From contig NZ_CP177144.1 in NCBI RefSeq assembly GCF_050389775.1, positions 1,736,001 through 1,800,000 on the forward strand: 64,000 nucleotides of DNA, given 5' to 3'. Every line of letters begins with the position of its first letter. Within the stretch, counting starts at the first letter, position 1. This stretch comes from Marinibacterium sp050389775. GTDB lineage: Bacteria; Pseudomonadota; Alphaproteobacteria; Rhodobacterales; Rhodobacteraceae. The notes under the pieces were generated by a model. The model was not told where the DNA came from and did not search any database. It saw only the letters and a list, made by a program, of their open reading frames with translations. Positions 54,100-61,868 of this stretch are shown here, piece after piece. A program made the translations under genes and the position numbers.

Positions 54100-54777
54100 T
54101 CAGTCTTCCAGCAGCTCGGCCTGGATGCCGGTCAGCGTGGTCTCGGACTGGGCGCTGGTGATGTAGTCGCGATAGATGATCTGGGCATATTTGCCGTCCA
54201 TCACGGTCGGGTGACGGCCGACAAAGCCCGACACCTCGGTCACCGTGCGCCGGTTGCGGCGTTCACGGTTGCTGGTCACCACGGCGGGCTGGGTTTCGCC
54301 ATAGGACACCACCGCTTCCAGCCGCGACCGGCTGATGCCATGGGTGGTCAGGTAGGCCACGGCGGCATTGGCCCGGCGCAGGCCCAGCTGCTTGTTGTAG
54401 GCCGGCGAGCCCACCGCATCGGTATGACCGTAGACGCGGAAACGGACCTCGGGGAACTGGCGGATCCAGGTCGCCTGGCGGGCCAGGACGGCCTGGGCAT
54501 TGGCGTCCAGAACGGCGCTGTCGAAGGCAAAGGTGATCGTGGTCGGCACCTCGGCGGCGAAACGGTCGTTCAGCAGCTGGGTGTATTGCATCGCCCCGGT
54601 CTGGATCTGCTGGTTGTTGAACGTCGCGTTGCCGAACGATCCCCCGTCCAGCTCGTAGCCCGCTTCGTTGCTGCACCCGGCCACGGCCAGGGCCAGGCAG
54701 GCCATGCCTGCCCATGTCGCGATCCGGCGGGGGGCGGCCATCGGGCGGGCCAGTGGGGCTGTCATCGGTCCGGTCAT
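54100..54777 (-). CDS. OmpA-family lipoprotein within the tad locus
   Basis: A 225-residue protein. The signal region ends in the lipobox LAVAGCSNE. The C-terminal OmpA-like domain shows ITFAFDSAVLDANAQAVLAR, RFRVYGHTDAVGSPAYNKQL, GLRRANAAVAYLTTHGI and RRNRRTVTEVSGFV, with the Asp/Arg pair for peptidoglycan binding. In other tad loci this position holds RcpB or CpaD, so it probably couples the secretin to the cell wall. ATG 54777 has GGGAGAAAA upstream. It follows rcpA by 16 bp. Confidence 0.85.
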   Translation of the reverse strand: MTGPMTAPLARPMAAPRRIATWAGMACLALAVAGCSNEAGYELDGGSFGNATFNNQQIQTGAMQYTQLLNDRFAAEVPTTITFAFDSAVLDANAQAVLARQATWIRQFPEVRFRVYGHTDAVGSPAYNKQLGLRRANAAVAYLTTHGISRSRLEAVVSYGETQPAVVTSNRERRNRRTVTEVSGFVGRHPTVMDGKYAQIIYRDYITSAQSETTLTGIQAELLED

Positions 54778-54793
54778 CGGCGTTTTCTCCCGA

Positions 54794-56218
54794 TCAATCC
54801 ATGACATAGCCATAGGACCCGCTGAAATCCTGCTTGGCCACTTCGCCGGCCGGGCCGGCCTGGGGCCGGTTGGTATCGGCCACCTTGCCGAACAGGAACA
54901 GGTCCTTTTCGCTGGGCGGCTTGACCCGGTCGGTCGGCAGGGCCAGCGCCTCGCCCCGGGTGGGGGTGACGAGATGGGCCGTGACGATGATCACAAGCTC
55001 GGTCTGGTTGCGCTGGTAATCGGCGCTGCGGAACAGCGTGCCCAGCACGGGCACGTCGCCCAGCCAGGGCAGCTGGGCCGAGTTGTCGAGGAAATTGTCC
55101 TCGATCAGCCCGGCGATGGCAAAGCTCTCGCCGTCGCGCAGCTCGACCGTGGTCGAGGTCGACCGGCGGGTGAAGGCATCGATCTCGAACCCGTTGACCG
55201 AGATCCCGTTGGAACTGTCGATGGCCGAGACCGCGGCTTCGAGCTCAAGGTTGATGACCTGGTTGTCGACGACGCGCGGGATGAAGTTGAGCTGGATACC
55301 GAAGGGTTTGAACTCGACCCCGATCTGGCCCAGGTCCTGGGCGATCGGCACGGGATATTCGCCGCCGGCCAGGAACTTGGCTTCCTGGCCCGACAGGGCC
55401 GTCAGGTTGGGCTCGGCCAGCGAGCGCACGACGCCCTTCTGTTCCAGCGCCTCCAGCAGCAGGCCGACCTGCACCGAACCGGCGTTGAAGCCGAACAGCA
55501 CAGCCCCGGTGTTTTCGTTCGATTCCGGGATGTTGCCCGAAAACGCATTGCTCAGCGCGCCCGAGGTGTTCAGCGTGCCCGAGCCGCCGTTCAGGCCCAG
55601 GTTGCTGCCGAACATCGACCCGTTCAGGCCCAGCGAGGCCGACAGCGATTTCGACACCGCGCGCTGCATCTCGGCAAAGCGCACCTTGAGCATGACCTGG
55701 TGCACGCCGCCGACGCTCATCAGGTTGGACACCCGTTCGGGCGCATAACGCTCGGCCAGGTCCAGCGCCCGGTCCATCCGCTGGGTCGAGGACACCATGC
55801 CCGACAGCACGATGCCGTCATTGGCGGTGCGCACCTCGATCTTCTCGTCGGGCAGGATCTGGCGCAGGCGTTCCTTGAACTCGGTCACGTCGGCCGACAC
55901 GTTGACCGTCACGTTGGTGATCAGCTGGCCGGCATCGTTGAGCAGGGTCAGCGTGGTCAGGCCCGGGCTCTTGCCCAGGACATAGATCGTGCGGTCCGAC
56001 AGCGAGGAAATATCGGCGATGCCAGGGTTGGCGATCGACAATTCCGCGAAGGGCACATCACTTTCGACAACAACCGCCCGGTTCATCGGCACGTCCAGCG
56101 TCGAGCTGGCCCCGCGATTGACCTGGCGGACGATTTCGGCAGATGCCATCCCCGGCATCTGCGCCACGGCACAGGCCAGCCCCAGGAGGGCCGCACCAAA
56201 GGTCGTGCGAATTGTCAT
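54794..56218 (-). CDS. cpaC: Tad pilus secretin RcpA (CpaC)
   Basis: A 474-residue outer-membrane secretin. The signal peptide ends around MPGMASA. The pilus-N domain includes VPFAELSIANPGIADISSLS and IYVLGKSPGLTTLTLLNDAG. A BON-like segment (DGIVLSGMVSSTQRMDRALD) is followed by the secretin domain with GVVRSLAEPNLTALSGQEAK, FLAGGEYPVPIAQDL, TTVELRDGESFAIAGLIED and PWLGDVPVLGTLFRS. It forms the gated channel for the Flp pilus. A start at MTIRTTFG is chosen. Confidence 0.95.
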   Translation of the reverse strand: MTIRTTFGAALLGLACAVAQMPGMASAEIVRQVNRGASSTLDVPMNRAVVVESDVPFAELSIANPGIADISSLSDRTIYVLGKSPGLTTLTLLNDAGQLITNVTVNVSADVTEFKERLRQILPDEKIEVRTANDGIVLSGMVSSTQRMDRALDLAERYAPERVSNLMSVGGVHQVMLKVRFAEMQRAVSKSLSASLGLNGSMFGSNLGLNGGSGTLNTSGALSNAFSGNIPESNENTGAVLFGFNAGSVQVGLLLEALEQKGVVRSLAEPNLTALSGQEAKFLAGGEYPVPIAQDLGQIGVEFKPFGIQLNFIPRVVDNQVINLELEAAVSAIDSSNGISVNGFEIDAFTRRSTSTTVELRDGESFAIAGLIEDNFLDNSAQLPWLGDVPVLGTLFRSADYQRNQTELVIIVTAHLVTPTRGEALALPTDRVKPPSEKDLFLFGKVADTNRPQAGPAGEVAKQDFSGSYGYVMD

Positions 56219-56428
56219 GTGACCTGCCTTTCCGATCACGCCTCGAGTGTTTCGGGTCTTGTTGCCCGGAATTGGCCTCATGTTGAGCGAGTTTGGCTTT
56301 TATTGCAAGAATCAACGCCTTTGGCCCGGGCGTTCATGTGGACAAGGTGCAACAGGTGACGCAAAAAGGCCGCTCTGCCGGGGCAGGGCGGCCAGGGCCC
56401 GCGGGGGCGGGCGCTGCGCAGGGGGCGA

Positions 56429-57280
56429 TCAATTGGTGCAGGGGATCGGAATGTCGACCACCTCGGCGCCGCGGCGCGTGCGGATGGTGCAGACCTTCTT
56501 TTCCTTGGCGACGGGCTGGGTGTCTTCCTCGATGCCCAGCAGGATGCGCTGGTCGACATCCATGGCCGAGGCCACGGTATCGTCATCGGCGCCGACCAGG
56601 GCCAGCGACAGCCGCCCGGTGTTCTGCGCCTGGGCCAGGCCGGCGACCTGCTGGGGCAGGGCGGCCACGGTGACGGTGCGCGCGATGACCGTGCCGTCGA
56701 TATCCTCGCCGGCGGTCTGGTCGATGGCGATCAGCTGGATGTTCGTGCCGATCAGCTTGGTCAGCTCGCCCCGGCCGCCTTCGATGGCATCGCGGGTCGA
56801 CCCGGTCCAGTAGACATCGACCCGGTCACCGGGCCGCAGGAAGCCCGACACGCCCGAGGCCACGTCGACCTTGATCGTGAACGCCCGCATGCCCCGTTCC
56901 AGCCGCGAGGTGATGCCGGCATCCTCGCCGGGCTCGGTGATCTTGAGCGCCAGGACGGCCTCGTCCTTTTCCATCGCCCGCAGGACGAAGCGCGGCTCGT
57001 CCTCGATCGGGAACAGCGCCTCGGCCGAGGTAAAGGTGCCTTCGGGCATGGCGTTCTTGGGCCAGCGCACGGCGCGCACGTCTTCGGCCGTGATCGTCTC
57101 GCCATAGCGCAGGGCGCGGTTGGCCACCATGACCTGGACGGTCGGCACGACGGCATCGCGGGCCGCGCGTTCGCGGGCCAGCTCGGTCTGGTAGGCCGAG
57201 ATGTAGTTCTTGGCCATCATCACGGCGCCGCCGGCAAGGGCCACCCCGACAATGAGGACCAGTCCGAATACTGCGCGCAT
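56429..57280 (-). CDS. cpaB: Tad pilus assembly protein RcpC (CpaB)
   Basis: A 283-residue periplasmic protein. The N-terminal anchor VFGLVLIVGVALAGGAVMMA is followed by a SAF-type domain (VQVMVANRALRYGETITAED, AVRWPKNAMPEGTF) and the RcpC domain (GMRAFTIKVDVASGVSGFLR, PGDRVDVYWTGS). Two Cys residues near the C-terminus could form a disulfide. It probably modifies or gates the secretin. A 210-bp gap separates it from rcpA. Confidence 0.92.
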   Translation of the reverse strand: MRAVFGLVLIVGVALAGGAVMMAKNYISAYQTELARERAARDAVVPTVQVMVANRALRYGETITAEDVRAVRWPKNAMPEGTFTSAEALFPIEDEPRFVLRAMEKDEAVLALKITEPGEDAGITSRLERGMRAFTIKVDVASGVSGFLRPGDRVDVYWTGSTRDAIEGGRGELTKLIGTNIQLIAIDQTAGEDIDGTVIARTVTVAALPQQVAGLAQAQNTGRLSLALVGADDDTVASAMDVDQRILLGIEEDTQPVAKEKKVCTIRTRRGAEVVDIPIPCTN

Positions 57281-57642
57281 GTCGTCACCTCTTTGATCTT
57301 GTCGCCGGACAGGTGGCGGCGGTTGGATAATCCTGTTCTCGCGTTAAGGATTATTTCCGAATTGTGTCCAAAAATGGGAAGCTCTGCGGAGCCGCGGCGG
57401 CAATCGGATCGAATCCGATGGATGGAGGCGGCCGTAGCGGGGCAGATCGGGGCAGGGGATGAGGGTCCCGGGTGTGTCAGGATGCACATCATGGCGCCCT
57501 GGGGCCTGCCGGCCATGCCGGCCTTGCCCCGTCCGCGGCGGCCCTGACCAGGGCTATCGCCCGGTCCCATTGGCCTGTCCGCGGCTTTGTACCTGCCCGG
57601 CGGGCCGCGAAGGTACGTCTTGGTGCCGGTCGCGCCGGCAGG
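57281..57642. other. Intergenic region between flp pilin 1 and cpaB, with inverted repeats
   Basis: Two inverted repeats are visible. ATAATCCT (57327-57334) pairs with AGGATTAT (57347-57354) across 12 nt, 47 bp before the cpaB start. ATCGGAT-CGA-ATCCGAT lies at 57403-57419. They are candidate operators or part of the cpaB promoter. A small stem TGCCGG/CCGGCA lies right after the pilin 1 stop. Confidence 0.45.
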
Positions 57643-57822
57643 TCACTCGATCTCGTAATTACTCAGATATTCCTCGAGCCCCACACCCATGCCCCCCGAG
57701 GCATGTTGGATCGAGGTGAAGGCCGTGGCGGCCAGGGCGACGACGGCGGCGGTCAGGACGACCCAGTCGACGGTGACGGCTCCGTCCTCGTCGCGGCAGA
57801 GCGTCTTGAGCTTGTTGAACAT
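57643..57822 (-). CDS. Flp-type pilin 1 (divergent)
   Basis: A 59-residue pilin too short for most gene finders. The N-terminus MFNKLKTLCRDEDG is a basic leader ending in Gly, then AVTVDWVVLTAAVVALAATA as the hydrophobic stem, with prepilin peptidase cleavage expected after DG. Positions +5/+6 are Asp-Trp rather than the Glu-Tyr of classical Flp pilins. The C-terminal 20 residues (ASGGMGVGLEEYLSNYEIE) differ from pilins 2 and 3, so it may be a minor pilin or another specialised form. It lies just upstream of cpaB. Confidence 0.85.
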   Translation of the reverse strand: MFNKLKTLCRDEDGAVTVDWVVLTAAVVALAATAFTSIQHASGGMGVGLEEYLSNYEIE

Positions 57823-57859
57823 GGGATCCTCTTACGTGGCAGCAGGGGAGAGGAAGAAA

Positions 57860-57890
57860 CGGCCACGCCTTGGCATGCAAAGCGTGGCCG
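57860..57890 (-). terminator. Terminator after flp pilin 2
   Basis: A 9-bp stem CGGCCACGC/GCGTGGCCG (57860-57868, 57882-57890). On the minus strand it is followed by TTTCTTCCTC. It lies about 35 bp after the pilin 2 stop, so pilin 2 is probably made from its own strong short transcript. Confidence 0.75.
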
Positions 57891-57923
57891 CACGGATCTG
57901 TGACGAGACCGTCAGGCCCGAAC

Positions 57924-58103
57924 TCAGTTCGGGTTTTCGTTCTCGATGAAGGTCTCGGTGTTTTCCGACAGGGTCGATGCACCGGATTCGATCGAGGTGT
58001 AGGCAGCGCCGGCCAGGGCGACGACAGCGGCGGTCAGCACGACCCAGTCAACCGTAACGGCGCCGTCTTCGTCTTTGCGGAAGCTTTTGATGAACTTGAT
58101 CAT
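57924..58103 (-). CDS. Flp-type pilin 2
   Basis: A 59-residue prepilin: leader MIKFIKSFRKDEDG, hydrophobic stem AVTVDWVVLTAAVVALAGAA, and an acidic tail ending ENTETFIENENPN. Cleavage after Gly14 would expose Ala with Asp at +5 and Trp at +6. GGAGGGACAAGAA precedes the ATG. It is nearly identical to pilin 3 (two substitutions) and has its own terminator, so it is a major-pilin candidate. Confidence 0.92.
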   Translation of the reverse strand: MIKFIKSFRKDEDGAVTVDWVVLTAAVVALAGAAYTSIESGASTLSENTETFIENENPN

Positions 58104-58646
58104 TTCTTGTCCCTCCAGGGAGATTGGGGTTGTGTGTCCGTCCGCGTTGTCCTGGTGGCCGGGTCTCTCTCTTCCGGCCTGTCCATCGCGGCATGAGGAC
58201 ATAAAGCCCCCGGATTGGGGCGCCATTGCGGCGGGAAACAAGGCATTTCCATGTTTCTGACGCGTTTCGGGAAACAGATTGGTGACGGATTGCGTCCGTG
58301 GGGCGCCGGGGCCGGCCTTGCGAGGCACGGTGGGGCATGTCTGCTGTGCCGGAGAGGGCCATGCCGGGGCGTGATGTGACGATAAAGGGCCGCGGGGCCG
58401 GTCGGGCCGCGCGAAATGTGGATGGGCCGCGGTGCATCGGTCGTCTCGTGCGCCGTGCGGCAGGGGGGGCGGCGTTGCGGGAGAATCGTTCCAATTGCGG
58501 CCTGGCGCGGTGTGGCGGTCGCGTTGCGCGAAATGCAGGCGCCGACAGGGGCGGCGAATCGCGTTCTGCGCTTCGCGTGACGTGAAATGCGCAGTGATGT
58601 CGGGCCCGCGGCGGTCCTTGGCGGAAGGCGGGGGCCCGAAAACAGG
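58104..58646. other. Intergenic region between flp pilins 2 and 3
   Basis: This gap holds the 5' leader and promoter of pilin 2. The first 20 bp (RBS and start surroundings) are similar to those of pilin 3. A continuous minus-strand frame extends through it in phase with pilin 2 but is Arg/Pro-rich and not protein-like. Nothing else was recognised. Confidence 0.45.
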
Positions 58647-58676
58647 AAAGGGCCGCGCCCTGCAGCGCGGCCCTTT
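58647..58676 (-). terminator. Terminator after flp pilin 3
   Basis: A 12-bp perfect stem AAAGGGCCGCGC (58647-58658) and GCGCGGCCCTTT (58665-58676) with a 6-nt loop. On the minus strand it is followed by CCTGTTTTC. It starts 24 nt after the pilin 3 stop. Confidence 0.85.
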
Positions 58677-58699
58677 CACGGGAAACTGATTGCCGAAAC

Positions 58700-58879
58700 T
58701 TAGTTCGGGTTCTCGTTCTCGATGAAGGTCTCGGTGTTTTCCGACAGGGTCGATGCACCGGAGTCGATCGAGGTGTAGGCAGCGCCGGCCAGGGCCACGA
58801 CAGCAGCGGTCAGCACGACCCAGTCAACCGTCACGGCACCGTTTTCGTCTTTGCGGAAGCTCTTGATGAACTTGATCAT
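58700..58879 (-). CDS. Flp-type pilin 3
   Basis: A 59-residue prepilin that differs from pilin 2 only at residue 13 (Asn for Asp) and in the stretch TSIDSG (Asp for Glu). Leader, DG cleavage site, AVTVDWVVLTAAVVALAGAA stem and acidic tail are shared. RBS GGAGGGACATCAA. It ends in TAA followed by a strong terminator. The near-identity points to a recent duplication or ongoing gene conversion with pilin 2. Confidence 0.92.
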   Translation of the reverse strand: MIKFIKSFRKDENGAVTVDWVVLTAAVVALAGAAYTSIDSGASTLSENTETFIENENPN

Positions 58880-59245
58880 TTGATGTCCCTCCAAGGATCA
58901 CAGGTTGGTTTTCGCTATCCCCCGTCGTCCCTGGCCCGCTCTCTCTACTCGAGGCCGCGTCCGTCGTTGGATGAGCCCATATGGACCACGCCGCGTGGCA
59001 GCATTGGGGCGCTCAGACGGAATTTTCTGTACCCGGGGCGATTTTGTTAACTTTCCGGTAATCCTTTGATTCACATGACTTTGTTATTTGGCGGCACGTC
59101 GAGGAACGGGGCGGATCGGCAACGGATCGGGGCGAATCTGACCAATCCGTCACAATTTGGGCAGGAATTTCTGGCCAAAATCCGGGGCTTCGTTAATCCT
59201 GTCGGCAAAACCAGATCACCAAGATCGAGCAGTCCGAGGCCCAAA
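58880..59245. other. Divergent promoter region, flp pilin 3 / lytic transglycosylase
   Basis: The region becomes AT-richer around 59020-59080. TTAACTTTCCGGTAA at 59047-59061 is TTAA-N7-GTAA, one base off the CtrA consensus TTAA-N7-TTAA. CtrA is known to control flp/tad genes in some alphaproteobacteria, so it is a weak candidate site. No gene or RNA was found. Confidence 0.4.
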
Positions 59246-60073
59246 ATGTTTGCCCATAAGATGGTGGCAAGCTGTCTTGCCTGTGCGCTGGCCCTGCCGC
59301 TGGCGGCGCAGGACGTCAGCACGCCCGCAGAGTTTCCCGAGTTTTCGGCCAAGCGGGTGAAACCGCCCAAGCCCGGCACCAAGCGCCGGATCACCGTGCA
59401 GATCGATCCCGATGCCGCGCCGGTGCGCTCGGTTCCGCCGCCGCCCACGGCCGAGGAAAAGGCCGCGCGTGCCCTGCCGCGCGTGGCGGGCAGCACCTAT
59501 GACTGGTTCTGGGAGCGGGTGTCGCCGGCGCTGGGGGATACAGGGCCGGGACGGTTGCAGCCGGCCCTGGCCGCGCTGGCCAGCGCCGGGCCGGTATCCG
59601 CGCCGCGCCTGCAGACCCTGCGTGACATTGCCAGCGCCCGGGCGATTCCCATCCTGACCTCGACGGTCGGCACGCGGGTGTCGCCGGCCCTGGTGCTGGC
59701 GGTGATCGCGGTGGAAAGCGCGGGCCGGGCGGATGCGGTGAGCAAGGCCGGGGCGCAGGGGCTGATGCAGCTGATGCCGGGGACGGCCCGGGAATTCGGC
59801 GTGGCCGACAGCCTGGTGCCCGAACAGAACATCGCCGGCGGCGTGCGCTACCTGGATTACCTGATGAAGGAATTCGACGCCGACCCGATCCTTGTTCTGG
59901 CCGGCTACAATGCCGGGCCGGGATCGGTGCGCACCCATGGCGGCGTGCCGCCCTTTCCCGAAACCCGCGATTACGTGCCCAAGGTGCTGGCCGCCTTCCA
60001 GGTGGCCAAGGCCCTGTGCCAGACCCCGCCCGAGCTGATCTCGGACGGATGCGTCTTTTCCACGTCGAACTAG
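59246..60073 (+). CDS. Soluble lytic transglycosylase (SLT domain)
   Basis: A 275-residue secreted murein hydrolase. The signal peptide is MVASCLACALALPLAAQ near the N-terminus. A middle region of about 100 residues is Pro-rich and then helical. The SLT domain shows ALVLAVIAVESAGRADAVSK (catalytic Glu in the ES pair), GAQGLMQLMPGTAREFGV, and LVLAGYNAGPGSVRTHGGVP (AYNAGP motif). It cleaves peptidoglycan with anhydro-product formation. Its closeness to the tad locus suggests it may open the wall for the pilus, but it is divergently transcribed. Confidence 0.92.
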   Translation: MFAHKMVASCLACALALPLAAQDVSTPAEFPEFSAKRVKPPKPGTKRRITVQIDPDAAPVRSVPPPPTAEEKAARALPRVAGSTYDWFWERVSPALGDTGPGRLQPALAALASAGPVSAPRLQTLRDIASARAIPILTSTVGTRVSPALVLAVIAVESAGRADAVSKAGAQGLMQLMPGTAREFGVADSLVPEQNIAGGVRYLDYLMKEFDADPILVLAGYNAGPGSVRTHGGVPPFPETRDYVPKVLAAFQVAKALCQTPPELISDGCVFSTSN

Positions 60074-60405
60074 CGGGTGCCCGGTGGGGCGGTGGCGGCG
60101 CGTGATCTTGCGCCACACTGATCTGCATGGGATCGCTCATCTACCCGGAGGGGATCGCCCATCGCCGGGACGGGCACGTCGTCGCGCCCACCCAGGCTCG
60201 CATGGGAGCGCCCGCCGCCCAGACCGGCCCGCAATTGCGCCCACCGAAGTCGGAAGGTGATCGCCTGCCACCGAGATCGGCCCGCGACTGGCCCGACGTC
60301 GCGCCGACGCAAGCTGACGCGCAATCACGCCCGCCGAAACCGGCACATGATCGCGCCGGGAGAAACGGCGCGGCCCGGTCTCACCGGCCCGCGCCCGATC
60401 CCGTG
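60074..60405. other. Convergent intergenic region with degenerate repeats
   Basis: Several loosely similar units occur, for example TGCGCCCACCGAAGTCGGAA with GTGATCGC (near 60235-60263) against CACGCCCGCCGAAACCGGCA with CATGATCGC (near 60326-60354). The region separates the convergent lytic transglycosylase and CoA-transferase genes. It shows no gene-like signal. Confidence 0.4.
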
Positions 60406-61035
60406 TCAGTCGACCAGGGTGGCCTGGGTGGCGGCGCGCAGCTCGTCCTCGGTCACGCCCTCGGCGCATTCGACGATCTTCAGCCCGCCGTCGACCACGT
60501 CCAGCACGCCCAGGTTGGTGATGATCCGGTCGACCACGGCCTTGCCGGTCAGCGGCAGGGTGCATTCCTTGAGCACCTTGCTGTCGCCGTGCTTGTTGGT
60601 GTGGTCCATCACCACGACAACCCGCCCGACACCGGCCACCAGGTCCATCGCCCCGCCCATGCCCTTGACCAGCTTGCCCGGGATCATCCAGTTGGCCAGG
60701 TCACCGTTCTCGGCCACTTCCATCGCGCCCAGGATCGCCATGGCAATCTTGCCGCCCCGGATCATGCCGAAGCTCTGCGCGCTGTCGAAATAGGCCGTCT
60801 GGGGCAGTTCGGTGATCGTCTGCTTGCCGGCGTTGATCAGGTCGGGGTCGATCTCGTTCTCGGTGGGGAAGGGGCCCATGCCCAGCATCCCGTTCTCCGA
60901 TTGCAGCGTGACCTCGACACCTTCGGGGATGAAGTTGGACACCAGCGTCGGGATGCCGATGCCCAGGTTCACGTACCAGCCGTCTTCCAGTTCCTGTGCC
61001 GCGCGGGCGGCCATCTGATTGCGGTCCCAAGCCAT
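60406..61035 (-). CDS. 3-oxoacid CoA-transferase subunit B
   Basis: A 209-residue beta subunit of a family I CoA-transferase (ScoB/AtoA type), which moves CoA between succinate or acetate and 3-oxoacids. The catalytic Glu lies in LQSENGMLGMGPFPTENEID (S-E-N-G). NLGIGIPTLVSNFIPEGVEV, FDSAQSFGMIRGGKI and GGAMDLVAGVGRVVVVMDHT are family segments. Its alpha subunit lies about 2 kb upstream on the same strand, with two unrelated genes between them; this is unusual, since the subunits are normally adjacent. Confidence 0.94.
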   Translation of the reverse strand: MAWDRNQMAARAAQELEDGWYVNLGIGIPTLVSNFIPEGVEVTLQSENGMLGMGPFPTENEIDPDLINAGKQTITELPQTAYFDSAQSFGMIRGGKIAMAILGAMEVAENGDLANWMIPGKLVKGMGGAMDLVAGVGRVVVVMDHTNKHGDSKVLKECTLPLTGKAVVDRIITNLGVLDVVDGGLKIVECAEGVTEDELRAATQATLVD

Positions 61036-61094
61036 CTGTCGTCATCCTCCATGATGCCGGCCAACCGGGCCGGGCAGGGTGCTTACCCTAGGGG

Positions 61095-61868
61095 CTACTT
61101 TTGCAGCCCGAGGGTTTCAAGTATTTCCCGCCATTGCAGCGCGCCATAGTCGGGATTCATGTGGGCATTGTCGTCGTCGTCATGCGTCCGCTCGTTCAGC
61201 TTGATCGACCCGCGCGAGAATTCCGCCCGGGTCAGTCCGCGGGCGCCGATCGTCTCGGCCGGCTGGTCGATCAGCGCGAGGCCCAGCGGCTCCAGCGCGC
61301 GGGTGGCGGCGGCGGTGCAGTAATCCAGCGCCTCGCCCAGCCCGGTGCTGTCGCGGTTCAGCGCGGCCAGCTTGCGCGACGCCTCCAGCGCGGCTTCGGA
61401 CTGGCGCGGGCGCTGGACCACGCAGACCCGGGTGTCGGTGCGGTTGTGCCAGCAGGGATCGGGCAGGGCGCGGGCGATGCTGGCCGTCAGCAATGCATCA
61501 AAGGCCGGGCGCGAGACGATCTGATCGGCGCCCACCGCGCGCAGCCCGTCGACATCGGCATGTTCCAGCAGCGACAGCAGGCCCATGTCGGTGAAGGCAT
61601 GGCCGACCAGGATGACCCAATCGTAGCTGGCGACATCGACGGTCAGGCTGCCGTTCAGCCGTTCGAGCGATACCCGTGCCTTGGTCGGCAGGAGATCGGG
61701 ATCGTGCAGGCCAAAGACATGGCCGTCCTGCATCGACAGTTCGGCAAAGATCCCGGCGGGCGCGACGAGGAAATCCAGATCGAAGGGCCGGTCCTCCGGC
61801 GTCATCGCATCCCAGGCCATGCGCAGCGCGGCGGTGTGGGACGACCCGATCATCACCGCCCGGCTCAT
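61095..61868 (-). CDS. SGNH-like protein of unknown function
   Basis: A 257-residue soluble protein. The opening SRAVMIGSSHTAALRMAWDA resembles the nucleophile block of SGNH/GDSL hydrolases (GxSH in place of GDS), and VASYDWVILVGHAFTDMGL resembles a block with VxxGxND-like structure. A C-terminal DYGALQWREILETLGL is also seen. Assignment to SGNH hydrolases is an inference. It overlaps the GSCFA gene by 4 nt, so the pair is translationally coupled and probably acts together, perhaps on surface glycans. Confidence 0.6.
   Translation of the reverse strand: MSRAVMIGSSHTAALRMAWDAMTPEDRPFDLDFLVAPAGIFAELSMQDGHVFGLHDPDLLPTKARVSLERLNGSLTVDVASYDWVILVGHAFTDMGLLSLLEHADVDGLRAVGADQIVSRPAFDALLTASIARALPDPCWHNRTDTRVCVVQRPRQSEAALEASRKLAALNRDSTGLGEALDYCTAAATRALEPLGLALIDQPAETIGARGLTRAEFSRGSIKLNERTHDDDDNAHMNPDYGALQWREILETLGLQK

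Noticed and set aside
57924..58679. 250-residue protein ending in pilin 2
   Set aside because: The upstream part is Arg/Pro-rich and not protein-like. The internal ATG at 58103 has GGAGGGACAAGAA and gives a complete Flp prepilin.
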